The position numbers and the translations under genes were made by a program. Source: Campylobacteraceae bacterium (GTDB lineage: Bacteria > Campylobacterota > Campylobacteria > Campylobacterales > Sulfurovaceae). Taken from it: a stretch of DNA of 38,389 nucleotides. Location: assembly GCA_027014605.1 (NCBI GenBank), contig JALWDJ010000042.1, positions 1 through 38,389 of the forward strand. The letters run 5' to 3'. A model generated the notes under the pieces. The model ran no database searches. It was not told the origin of the DNA and saw only the letters and a list, made by a program, of their open reading frames with translations. Shown one piece after another: positions 26,499 through 34,522 of the stretch (the first letter of the stretch is position 1; each line of letters begins with the position of its first letter).

Positions 26499-28253
26499 AT
26501 GAACAGTAAACAATTATTAACTCTACAGACAATATCAACTTTACCTCTTCTGCTATTTGTGCTAATATATGCTAACAATATATCTATATTGTATCTATCT
26601 ATACCTATAGTTTTAACTATATTTTTAATATATAATTTTATTAGTTTTAGGAAAAAGACTACTATTACAAAGCCCCCTCTACTACTAATATTAGTTATTA
26701 GTTTTCTATTTTATTCATTTTATCATCTTGGCTCAAAAGAAGCACCTCAAACATTTGAGAAGATTGATATTAATACAAATGCAAAACAGATAATATTTGA
26801 TTTAAAAGAGGAACATAAAGTAGATAAGATATGCTACTATATGGGCATTGATAGAAATATAAAATTTAGATTAGGTGCTTTTGAAAATGGAAAATGGAGA
26901 AGATTTTATAAGTATGATAAGAATTTTCCATACTCATTTCGTTGGAACTGTAAAAAAGTTAATATTAAAACATCTAAAATAGGTATTTTAGTATCTAAGG
27001 GAGAGGCTTTTCTTGGAGAGATACGATTTATAGATAAAAATCGTACAATTCCATTTACTACTAGATACGCTAAAAAATTAAATGATGAGACAGATATTAA
27101 AGTAGATACCTCATACTATGGAGGGATGTTTTTTGATGAAATATATTTTGGTAGAACTGCCTATGAGATACTTCATAAACTTAAAATATATGAGACAACA
27201 CACCCATTCTTAGGAAAAGCTCTTATTAGTCAAGGAATTAAACTATTTAAAATGACTCCTTATGGTTGGAGATTTATAAATGTACTATTTGGAGCTTTTA
27301 TGATAGTAGTTGTCTATTATTTAGCTCTATTAATCTTTAAAAACTATCTATATGCCTTTAGCTCTGCACTACTTATTACATATAGTTTTATGCACTTAAC
27401 TCAAGTAAGACTTGCTATAGTTGATACATTTGGAGTTACCTTTGTTCTAATATCATACTACTTCTTATATAGGTTTATACTAAATCAGAAATTACAATGG
27501 TTACTAATAAGTGGTATATTTTTTGGATTAGCAAGTGCTATTAAATGGTCTGCTGTATTTGCATCACTTGGATTTCTATTAATATCTATATATCTATTGG
27601 TTTCAAAATATCCTCTTAAAAAGAAATTTAAAGGATATAGATTAATTTTATATGGAATTTTGAGCTATATTATAGTAGGAGTTGGAATTTACTACTTAAC
27701 ATTCTATATCTATATGGAGAATAATAGTTTTTCCGATATCATCAAATATCAAGTAGATATGTATAAGTATCATACTGCACTAAAAGCTACACACCCATAT
27801 AGCTCTGAGTGGTGGAGTTGGATTATTGACTATAGACCAATGTGTTACTATAGAAAGATAGTAGGAGATAGATTTACCTCTATTACAGTATTTGGAAATC
27901 CTGCAATATTTTGGATTGGAGTAGCAGGAATACTATATTTAATATACTCTTTTATAAAATATAGAAAATTAGAAGTAGCATTTCTTATATTTGCATTTTT
28001 AGGACTATATCTACCATATATCTTTGTAGGAAGATTAATGTTTATATACCACTTCTATTATGCTGTTCCTTTTATGATACTATCTATAGTATATCTGTTT
28101 AAAGAGCTTATTAATAGAGATAAAATTATATATATATATTTAACCATAGTTATATCTCTCTTTTTAGCATACTACCCTGTACTTAGTGGATATCAGATTG
28201 CTAAGTGGTATGTTGATAACTATTTGGTATGGTTTAATGGTTGGTGGCTATAA
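26499..28253 (+). CDS. GT39-family (PMT/ArnT-like) polyprenyl-phosphate-dependent glycosyltransferase
   Basis: A 584-residue polytopic membrane protein that would transfer a sugar from a lipid-phosphate carrier to protein or lipid on the periplasmic face. The acidic pair typical of GT39/GT83 is in FFDEIYFGRTA (Asp213-Glu214), followed by a THPFLGK motif (compare HPPLGK of PMT enzymes). Two or three helices precede residue 75, and about nine follow 250. Unusually, a soluble segment of about 130 residues (80-210) with a beta-sandwich, discoidin-like look (KQIIFDLKEEHKVDKICYYM onward) lies before the acidic pair. ATG start 45 bases after pbpC, across a small hairpin. The acceptor is unknown. Confidence 0.85.
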   Translation: MNSKQLLTLQTISTLPLLLFVLIYANNISILYLSIPIVLTIFLIYNFISFRKKTTITKPPLLLILVISFLFYSFYHLGSKEAPQTFEKIDINTNAKQIIFDLKEEHKVDKICYYMGIDRNIKFRLGAFENGKWRRFYKYDKNFPYSFRWNCKKVNIKTSKIGILVSKGEAFLGEIRFIDKNRTIPFTTRYAKKLNDETDIKVDTSYYGGMFFDEIYFGRTAYEILHKLKIYETTHPFLGKALISQGIKLFKMTPYGWRFINVLFGAFMIVVVYYLALLIFKNYLYAFSSALLITYSFMHLTQVRLAIVDTFGVTFVLISYYFLYRFILNQKLQWLLISGIFFGLASAIKWSAVFASLGFLLISIYLLVSKYPLKKKFKGYRLILYGILSYIIVGVGIYYLTFYIYMENNSFSDIIKYQVDMYKYHTALKATHPYSSEWWSWIIDYRPMCYYRKIVGDRFTSITVFGNPAIFWIGVAGILYLIYSFIKYRKLEVAFLIFAFLGLYLPYIFVGRLMFIYHFYYAVPFMILSIVYLFKELINRDKIIYIYLTIVISLFLAYYPVLSGYQIAKWYVDNYLVWFNGWWL

Positions 28254-28369
28254 CTTATACTGTTTTTTATAGTTTTTAATAGTTATTAAAAATATGACTA
28301 TTTAATTAAACTACATTAAACAGAAATTATACTAAAATTGTCAATCCGTTACTAAATTTGGAGAAAAAA

Positions 28370-29437
28370 ATGAAAATATTATTAATAAATAGTAATCCAG
28401 TTGTATCACGATTAACAGCCCTTAGTGCAAGAAAAGAGAGTGTCTCTTTAGATGAGATTAGAGATATAGCAGATTTAAAAAAGAGTGATTATAATGATTA
28501 TAATATAATTTTTGTAGATTCAGAACTGTTAAGTCCAGAAATTTTAAATTTTTTAAAAAATTCAGATATAAAAAGAAGAGTAATATTTTATACACAAGAT
28601 GATAAGGAGATAGATGATATATTTAACTATACTATACTAAAACCATTCTTACCATCAGAAGTATCATCTATTCTTCGTGAAGCAAAAATGGAATTAGATG
28701 AAGAAGAACATAAAAATAATACACCAAGAGATGAATATTTAAATTTAAATGAACTTATATCTACAAAAAAAGATGATTTAGTACCTCTTGATATTAAAGA
28801 AGATAAAAAATATGATATTTTAAAAGGGAGCGAAGAGGAGTTATTAAAAGAGTTGAAAGCATCTAATAATAATATTGATAAACCTAAAAAAGATAAATTA
28901 GACTTAAATTTAAATGATAATTTATTAATTGAAGAAAATAAAGAGGAGAATATAGCTAAAAAAGATATTTCTAAAAATGAACTATTTGAGTTAGATGATA
29001 AACAAGATAACAGTAGTGAGCTATTTAGTTTAGATAAAGATAGTAATAATGAAATTAAGAGTGAAATTTTAGATTTAGATATAGATAGTAGCAATGAGAT
29101 TAAATTAGAAGATGAGAAGGAGATTCAAAAAAATAAAGATACTAAAGTTTTAGATAAAGAGGAAATACTCAATATTAAATCCCTATTAGACAACAAAGAA
29201 GAGCCTTTAGATGAAAATCTATCTCTTGATGATGTTATGACTCCTACAACTCCATCAATAAATATAAATATAGATAAAGATAAAAGAGAGAAAGTAAAAT
29301 CTGAAAATAATAAAACAGATAAAGTAGTTAAGAAAGTATTTAAAGATACTGTAGGTTCACTTCCAATAGAGGAACTTAGACAACTACTTAGAGGAACTAA
29401 AATACACATTACAATAGAGTTTCCAAAAGAGGTTTAA
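28370..29437 (+). CDS. Pseudo-receiver domain protein with long acidic linker
   Basis: A 355-residue cytoplasmic protein. The ATG at 28370 is chosen because GGAG ends six bases before it; the in-frame TTG at 28358 has no such site. Residues 1-105 look like a response-regulator receiver: MKILLINSN as strand 1, Asp50 in IIFVDSE at the phosphoacceptor place, and Lys91 in ILKPF. However the acidic Mg2+-binding pair is replaced by Ser/Asn (INSN), so phosphorylation is doubtful. Residues about 110-310 are a low-complexity Asp/Glu/Lys/Asn linker. The C-terminal 30 residues (LPIEELRQLLRGTKIHITIEF) look folded and conserved. It overlaps gmk by one base. I do not know its function. Confidence 0.6.
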   Translation: MKILLINSNPVVSRLTALSARKESVSLDEIRDIADLKKSDYNDYNIIFVDSELLSPEILNFLKNSDIKRRVIFYTQDDKEIDDIFNYTILKPFLPSEVSSILREAKMELDEEEHKNNTPRDEYLNLNELISTKKDDLVPLDIKEDKKYDILKGSEEELLKELKASNNNIDKPKKDKLDLNLNDNLLIEENKEENIAKKDISKNELFELDDKQDNSSELFSLDKDSNNEIKSEILDLDIDSSNEIKLEDEKEIQKNKDTKVLDKEEILNIKSLLDNKEEPLDENLSLDDVMTPTTPSININIDKDKREKVKSENNKTDKVVKKVFKDTVGSLPIEELRQLLRGTKIHITIEFPKEV

Positions 29438-30048
29438 TGGGTGGAGCAATATTAGTCTTATCTGGTCCTAGTGGTGCAGGAAAAAGCACTATTATAGAAA
29501 ATGCTAGTAGTAAAATTGGAGATTACTATTTCTCCATCTCTACTACTACTAGAGAGCCTAGAGAAGGGGAGAGAGATGGAGTTGATTATCATTTTGTCTC
29601 TAAAGAGGAGTTTGAAGAAGATATTAAAGCAGGTGCATTTTTAGAGTATGCTACTGTTCACGGAAACTATTATGGGACATCTATAAATCCTGTAAAAAAG
29701 GCTCTAAAGAGTGGTAAACTTGTAATTTTTGATATAGATATACAGGGGCATAGATTAGTAAGAGCCAAAATTGGTGATTTAGTAACTTCAGTCTTTATTA
29801 CACCTCCAACACTTAGTGAATTAAAAAGAAGATTATACTCTCGCTCTACAGATAAAAATTCTATTATAGAGAGAAGAGTAAATAATGCTAAAGAGGAGAT
29901 TAAGGCAATTTGTGAGTTTGATTTTATTATTATTAATGATGAAATAGAGAGAGCTTCTAATGAATTTATTACTATCTCAAATGCATCAAGATTGAAATTA
30001 AGTAAAAAAGAACTAAAAAAACTTATAGTTAATTGGGAAAATAATTAA
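29437..30048 (+). CDS. gmk: Guanylate kinase
   Basis: Phosphorylates GMP to GDP with ATP. The 203 residues match the family. The P-loop is GPSGAGKST (about 10-18); STTTREPREGERDGVDYHFVS is the GMP-binding region, and VIFDIDIQGHRLVR and the LKRRLYSRSTD lid segment follow. The ATG overlaps the stop of the pseudo-receiver gene (TAATG), so the two are coupled. Confidence 0.97.
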   Translation: MGGAILVLSGPSGAGKSTIIENASSKIGDYYFSISTTTREPREGERDGVDYHFVSKEEFEEDIKAGAFLEYATVHGNYYGTSINPVKKALKSGKLVIFDIDIQGHRLVRAKIGDLVTSVFITPPTLSELKRRLYSRSTDKNSIIERRVNNAKEEIKAICEFDFIIINDEIERASNEFITISNASRLKLSKKELKKLIVNWENN

Positions 30049-30077
30049 ATATAAACTTGAAATTAACAAAATATTAG

Positions 30078-30083
30078 TATAAT
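30078..30083 (+). promoter_or_regulatory. Probable -10 element of tatA
   Basis: TATAAT lies 50 bases before the tatA ATG in the 85-bp gap after gmk. TTGAAA at 30057-30062 is a possible -35, with a short 15-bp spacer. A 6-bp stem (ATCTCA/TGAGAT) follows in the leader. Confidence 0.4.
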
Positions 30084-30133
30084 CTCTTAAATAAATCTCA
30101 TAGATTGAGATAAAACAGTTTAAGGATATATAT

Positions 30134-30361
30134 ATGGGAATGCCAAGTATGCCAGAGTTACTAGTTATTCTAGCGATAGTAGTACTACTTTTTGGAGCAA
30201 AAAAGATACCAGATTTAGCAAAAGGTATGGGTAAAGGGATTAAAGACTTTAAAAAAGCTATTAGAGATGATGATGAAGAGGTAGCTAAGGCTAAAGAGAT
30301 AAAGCAAGATGAGACTAAAGAAGCAGTAACTGAAACAAAAGAGAAAGTTAAAAAAGCTTAA
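30134..30361 (+). CDS. tatA: Twin-arginine translocase subunit TatA
   Basis: A 75-residue protein with one N-terminal membrane helix (about 7-21, [20 protein letters not shown]), the FGxKKxP hinge, an amphipathic helix ([17 protein letters not shown]) and a charged, unstructured tail. This is the TatA/E layout; it forms the pore that exports folded Tat substrates. NosG, in this window, is one likely client. AAGGA precedes the ATG. tatBC are not here. Confidence 0.93.
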   Translation: MGMPSMPELLVILAIVVLLFGAKKIPDLAKGMGKGIKDFKKAIRDDDEEVAKAKEIKQDETKEAVTETKEKVKKA

Positions 30362-30363
30362 AT

Positions 30364-30384
30364 GATACTCTAAAAAAGAGTATC
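30364..30384 (+). other. Hairpin between tatA and argS
   Basis: GATACTCT and AGAGTATC form an 8-bp stem around an A5 loop, starting three bases after the tatA stop and ending 13 bases before the argS ATG. No U tract follows, so it is not a clear terminator; it may protect the tatA 3' end or modulate read-through. Confidence 0.35.
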
Positions 30385-30397
30385 TCTACGGAAGAAT

Positions 30398-32104
30398 ATG
30401 AAAATCAAATCACAATTAAATCAAATTATAAAAAAGGCATTAGATAGTGCCAATATTAAGACTACAGAAGATATTACTATATCTGATGCTACGAAAGTAG
30501 AGTTTGGAGATTATCAATTTAATGGAGCTATGAAACTCGCTAGAACTCTAAGAAAAAATCCAAGAGAGATTGCATTAGATATTATAGAGCATATTGATAC
30601 TAATACCCTAATATCTAAAGTAGAGATAGCTGGAGCAGGTTTTATAAATATCTGGATAAATAATAATTGGCTATCTAAAGAGTTGACTAAAATAATAGAT
30701 GATAATAGAGTTGGAGTAGGAGTAGTAGAAAATAAAGAGAGAATTGTTGTTGACTACTCGGGGCCTAATATGGCAAAGCAGATGCATGTAGGACATCTTC
30801 GCTCTACTATTATTGGAGATACACTTGCTACTCTATTTGAATTTCTGGGTCACACTGTTATTCGCCAAAACCATATTGGAGATTGGGGAACACAGTTTGG
30901 AATGCTTATAGCATATCTTGAAGAGTTAGGAGAGGATAATAAAAGACAGAACCTTCAAGATTTAGAACAATTCTATAGAGATGCAAAAGTTAAGTTTGAT
31001 GAGAGCCAAGATTTTGCCAATAAAGCAAGAGAGTATGTAGTCAAAATCCAACAAAGTGATACCCAGTGTCTAAAATTATGGAGAGAATTTATAGATGTCT
31101 CTTTAGGACACTGTGAAGAGGTATATTCTAAATTAGGTGTAAAATTAACAAAAGATAATGTAAGAGCTGAGAGTTTTTACAATCCTATGTTACCAAAAGT
31201 CATAAATACTCTAAAAGATAAAGGGTTACTTGTAGAGAGCAATGGTGCAAAGTGTGTATTTTTAGATAACTCTGATACTCCTATTATTGTTCAAAAGAGT
31301 GATGGCGGATACCTATATGCTACTACAGATTTAGCAGGATTGGAATTTAGAGCAAAAAAGTTAAAAGCAGATAGAATATCTTATGTTGTTGATGCTAGAC
31401 AATCTGAACACTTCAAACAGATATTTACTATAGCAAGAAAGGCTAATATCGTTTCTCCTAATGTAAAATTGGAACATATCGCATTTGGTACAATGATGGA
31501 TAAGAGTGGAAAACCATTTAAAACAAGAGATGGAGGGACTATTAAGCTTATAGATTTACTTGATGAGGCAGTCCTTAGAGCAAAAGAGACAATTAAAAAT
31601 AGAGGCAATTATACTAATAGTAAAGATTTATATAGAGTGGCAAAAGTTATTGGAATTGGTGCTATTAAATATGCTGATTTAAGTATAAATAGAGAATCAA
31701 ACTATATATTTTCATGGGATAAAATGTTAAGTTTTGATGGAAATACTGCCCTATATATGCAATATGCTTACGCAAGAATTTCTTCTATATTTAAAAGATA
31801 TAATCAAGAGTTAAATGGTAAGATAGTCATTAGTGATGCATTAGAGCATAGATTAGCCTTAATGATTTTAAAATTTGAAGATACCCTACTAAAGGCATCA
31901 GAAAACGGCTACCCTCACATAATTACATCATATCTATATGATTTAGTAACTCTATTTATGAAATTCTATGAAAATAATCCTATCCTAAAAGATAACATAG
32001 ATAGAGAGACTCAAATTAGTAGATTGCTCTTATCTAAATTGACAGCAAATACCATTAAAAAAAGTTTAGAGATTTTAGGTATTGAGGTTGTTGATAAGAT
32101 ATGA
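30398..32104 (+). CDS. argS: Arginyl-tRNA synthetase
   Basis: Charges tRNA-Arg. The 568-residue class I synthetase has the ArgRS N-terminal domain (1-110, FGDYQFNGAMKLAR), the HIGH-type motif HVGH in DYSGPNMAKQMHVGHLRST near 130, NHIGDWGTQFG, and the GKPFKTRDGGT segment that stands for KMSKS in this enzyme. The C-terminal DALR anticodon domain (YMQYAYARISSI onward) is complete. The GGAAG before the ATG is a fair ribosome-binding site. A small membrane-protein gene overlaps its stop. Confidence 0.97.
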   Translation: MKIKSQLNQIIKKALDSANIKTTEDITISDATKVEFGDYQFNGAMKLARTLRKNPREIALDIIEHIDTNTLISKVEIAGAGFINIWINNNWLSKELTKIIDDNRVGVGVVENKERIVVDYSGPNMAKQMHVGHLRSTIIGDTLATLFEFLGHTVIRQNHIGDWGTQFGMLIAYLEELGEDNKRQNLQDLEQFYRDAKVKFDESQDFANKAREYVVKIQQSDTQCLKLWREFIDVSLGHCEEVYSKLGVKLTKDNVRAESFYNPMLPKVINTLKDKGLLVESNGAKCVFLDNSDTPIIVQKSDGGYLYATTDLAGLEFRAKKLKADRISYVVDARQSEHFKQIFTIARKANIVSPNVKLEHIAFGTMMDKSGKPFKTRDGGTIKLIDLLDEAVLRAKETIKNRGNYTNSKDLYRVAKVIGIGAIKYADLSINRESNYIFSWDKMLSFDGNTALYMQYAYARISSIFKRYNQELNGKIVISDALEHRLALMILKFEDTLLKASENGYPHIITSYLYDLVTLFMKFYENNPILKDNIDRETQISRLLLSKLTANTIKKSLEILGIEVVDKI

Positions 32105-32418
32105 AGCTACTCTATATAATAATTGGACTATTAGCTCCAATCTCTCTTTACTATAAAAGAAGAGATAAAAAAGAGTTAATAATCTCTTCTTTTCTCTTAG
32201 CTAGTATTATTATATTAGCTATCATCGGTAGAAGCTTTAGGTTTATAACTCCTCTATTTTTAATTCATATAACAGCACTTATAATATCTTATATTAGTTA
32301 TATTATCTACATAATAAAAGGGAAACTATATTGGTATCTATATATTCTTCCATTCATAACACTATTATCATATATATTAATAGCATTTTTTGGAAATAGA
32401 CATATACCAGAATTTTAA
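32101..32418 (+). CDS. Small three- to four-TM membrane protein, unknown
   Basis: A 105-residue, very hydrophobic protein with helices at about 2-17, 27-44, 48-70 and 78-97 and a basic cytoplasmic turn (YYKRRDKKE). No family motif is recognised. The ATG overlaps the argS stop (ATGA), so it is translationally coupled and is probably a real gene. Confidence 0.55.
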   Translation: MKLLYIIIGLLAPISLYYKRRDKKELIISSFLLASIIILAIIGRSFRFITPLFLIHITALIISYISYIIYIIKGKLYWYLYILPFITLLSYILIAFFGNRHIPEF

Positions 32419-32553
32419 ATATTTAATATTAAAAAATAGGCAAAATTTACAATTATACAATTTATCAATATATTTTCATCAATAAATCTCAAATATAACA
32501 GAAGTTTAAATTATAAAAGATAAAATTAGATAAAACTATATTAAAGGTATATC

Positions 32554-33006
32554 TTGAAAGAAATTAGATTTATTATTATTTTATCTATAAATCTTTTAGC
32601 AAATAATAACCAATCATTTTTTTCTGCTGGTATCATACATCAAAATATTAATAACTATTCAAATACACAAGCTTTAAATATATGTTTTAACTATATAAAT
32701 TACAATAGATTTGGATTTGATATTGGATATGTACAGAGTTTTTATAAAGCAGAGAATAAAAAAAATAAAAATGAGAATAGTTTTTCAGCACTCTATATTT
32801 TTCCAACATATCTTATACCACTAAATAATCATACAGCATTTAAAGCAAAAGCTGGATATGCTAAAAATGAAAATAGCAATGATGGGTTAGCTTATGGAGT
32901 TGATATTATATTTCAAATAAATCAAAAGAGTGGTTTTAGTATAGGATTTCAAAAAATGAATAAAGATATTAACTACTTTATGGTTAATACTATCTATAAA
33001 TTTTAA
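32554..33006 (+). CDS. Small exported beta-strand protein, outer-membrane-like, unknown
   Basis: A 150-residue protein starting at TTG, with AAAGG six bases upstream. A short signal peptide (about 1-16, IRFIIILSINLLA) is followed by Tyr/Phe/Asn-rich alternating segments (FGFDIGYVQSFYKA, SFSALYIFPTYLIPL, HTAFKAKAGYAKNE, FMVNTIYKF) ending in an aromatic residue. This suggests a small six- to eight-strand outer-membrane barrel. No family is recognised. It is 12 bases upstream of the OmpA-domain gene and so is probably co-transcribed with it. Confidence 0.6.
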   Translation: MKEIRFIIILSINLLANNNQSFFSAGIIHQNINNYSNTQALNICFNYINYNRFGFDIGYVQSFYKAENKKNKNENSFSALYIFPTYLIPLNNHTAFKAKAGYAKNENSNDGLAYGVDIIFQINQKSGFSIGFQKMNKDINYFMVNTIYKF

Positions 33007-33018
33007 AGGAGATAATCT

Positions 33019-33858
33019 ATGAAGATATTTTTACTACTATTATTATGGTTAATGCTAATTTCCATATTATCATATTTCTGTTTTTTAATAAAAAAGGAAG
33101 ATAGAACAAGGTATATAGATAAAAATAATACGATAAAAAAAGAGTATATAAAAGAGTTAAATAGCACTAATGCTACAAAAAATTTAAATACCTATATAAA
33201 AAAAGAAGAGATAAATAGTACAAATATTAAAACATTAAATAATTTAGCAAAAGCTAATAAAAGCAGCAACAAAGAAAATAAAATCATAGAAGATATTACT
33301 ACTTTAGTTAATAGTACAGAAAATAATAATTCATCTATTCTAAAAAAGAATAAAGCATTAGAGGGAAATACAACAGAGAATGGAGATATAAATAGCTCTT
33401 TAGAGGAAAGATTAATTGAACAATACGAGAAGGAGAGTAAAGATACAACTCCACCAACTCCCATAAAAATAGATAATAAAAATAATCTATCCATATGTAA
33501 AAAAAGATTAAAAAATATATTATCCAATAATAAGATATATTTTTATCATAATAGTATAAAAATTCAAAAGAGAAGTTATACTATTTTAGATAAAATTATA
33601 GATATATCTAAGGAGTGTAAAGATGCTAAAATATTAATTGCAGGTTATACAGACTCTTCAGGTACTAAAAAAAATAATCTAAAAATAAGCAAAAGAAGGG
33701 CAAATTCAGTAAAAGAATATTTTATAAAAAAAGGTATTAAAGAAGATAGATTAGAAGCAGTCGGATATGGAGAAGAAAATCCTATTGCCTCTAATAAAAC
33801 AGCTAAAGGTAGAGAAAAAAATAGAAGAATAGAAATTAAAATAAAAGGGGAAAGATAG
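33019..33858 (+). CDS. OmpA-domain protein with Asn/Ser/Thr-rich, sequon-dense linker
   Basis: A 279-residue protein with an N-terminal membrane helix (about 3-23), a disordered linker (25-150), and a C-terminal OmpA-like peptidoglycan-binding domain (about 165-279: ILIAGYTDSSGT, ISKRRANSVKEYF, GYGEENPIASN, GREKNRRIEI). The linker has six exact D/E-X-N-X-S/T sequons, at Asn36, 48, 66, 103, 117 and 125, the recognition site of PglB. A PglB/STT3 homologue lies 2.1 kb downstream. With a helix at one end and a cell-wall-binding domain at the other, it resembles MotB/PAL-like tethers, but the long linker is unusual. AAAGGAG precedes the ATG. Its stop overlaps the next gene by one base. Confidence 0.82.
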   Translation: MKIFLLLLLWLMLISILSYFCFLIKKEDRTRYIDKNNTIKKEYIKELNSTNATKNLNTYIKKEEINSTNIKTLNNLAKANKSSNKENKIIEDITTLVNSTENNNSSILKKNKALEGNTTENGDINSSLEERLIEQYEKESKDTTPPTPIKIDNKNNLSICKKRLKNILSNNKIYFYHNSIKIQKRSYTILDKIIDISKECKDAKILIAGYTDSSGTKKNNLKISKRRANSVKEYFIKKGIKEDRLEAVGYGEENPIASNKTAKGREKNRRIEIKIKGER

Positions 33859-34505
33859 TGAATAGTCTATTAGCAGATATATTTTGGTGTCTATTAATTG
33901 CAGGATTAATAGGTTTAGTTATTGGTTGGTTTATAGGAAAAATTAAATATAAACATGAGGTAAATAGTGTTAAAAATGAACTAAAACTTAAATTAAATAA
34001 ACATAGTGATAGATGGGAAGCAAAACTAGAGAGAATATTAACAGAAGAGAGAGAAAAATTAAGAAAAGAAAGAGAAAGATTTAATAGTGAAAAAGAGGAG
34101 CTAAATAGTAAAATTCAAGAGCTTATAAATCAACAAACTAATAAAAATATAGAATTAGATAAACTTAAAAAAAGACTTTTGATTGCTAAAGATGAAGCTA
34201 AAAAGATAGAACAAAAATTTAAAGAAGAGTTCTTAGAAGATACTAAAAAACACAAAAATAGAGTATCCATGCTTCTAAATAAAGTTGATGTTAGACACAA
34301 TAAAGAGTTAAGTGATTTAATTGAGAGTCTAGTTACAGTAGAGGGTAGAGCTATAAAAGAGGAAGCAGAACTTAGATATAAATTAAAAGATACTGAACAA
34401 AGACTTCAAAATAAAGTTGCTAGTTTAAATAGAGAAATAGAAAATTTAAAAAAAAGAGTACACAACCTTATTAATGCAAAAAAGATTAATATAAATATAG
34501 GTTAA
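33858..34505 (+). CDS. Membrane-anchored coiled-coil protein, unknown
   Basis: A 215-residue protein: one membrane helix (about 8-26, with GLVIGWFIGKIKYK) and then almost entirely charged coiled coil (35-210, heptad-like Leu/Ile spacing, rich in Lys and Glu). The start is a GTG that overlaps the OmpA-domain stop, preceded by GGGGAAAG. It resembles YhcB/ZapG- or RmuC-like membrane coiled-coil proteins in layout only. Context makes it a partner of the OmpA-domain protein, for example as a cytoplasmic scaffold on the other face of the membrane. Confidence 0.6.
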   Translation: MNSLLADIFWCLLIAGLIGLVIGWFIGKIKYKHEVNSVKNELKLKLNKHSDRWEAKLERILTEEREKLRKERERFNSEKEELNSKIQELINQQTNKNIELDKLKKRLLIAKDEAKKIEQKFKEEFLEDTKKHKNRVSMLLNKVDVRHNKELSDLIESLVTVEGRAIKEEAELRYKLKDTEQRLQNKVASLNREIENLKKRVHNLINAKKININIG

Positions 34506-34522
34506 AATTCTAAAGGTTAATA

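Noticed and set aside
28358-28369. TTG start for the pseudo-receiver protein
   Set aside because: The ATG at 28370 has GGAG six bases upstream, and the receiver strand begins right there; the extra residues would come from the ribosome-binding site itself.
28627-29094. 155-codon minus-strand ORF rich in Ser/Leu
   Set aside because: It is antisense to the Asp/Glu/Lys-rich linker of the pseudo-receiver gene, whose codons give Ser/Leu repeats on the other strand. No ribosome-binding site or domain. The ORF at 29125-29409 is the same effect.
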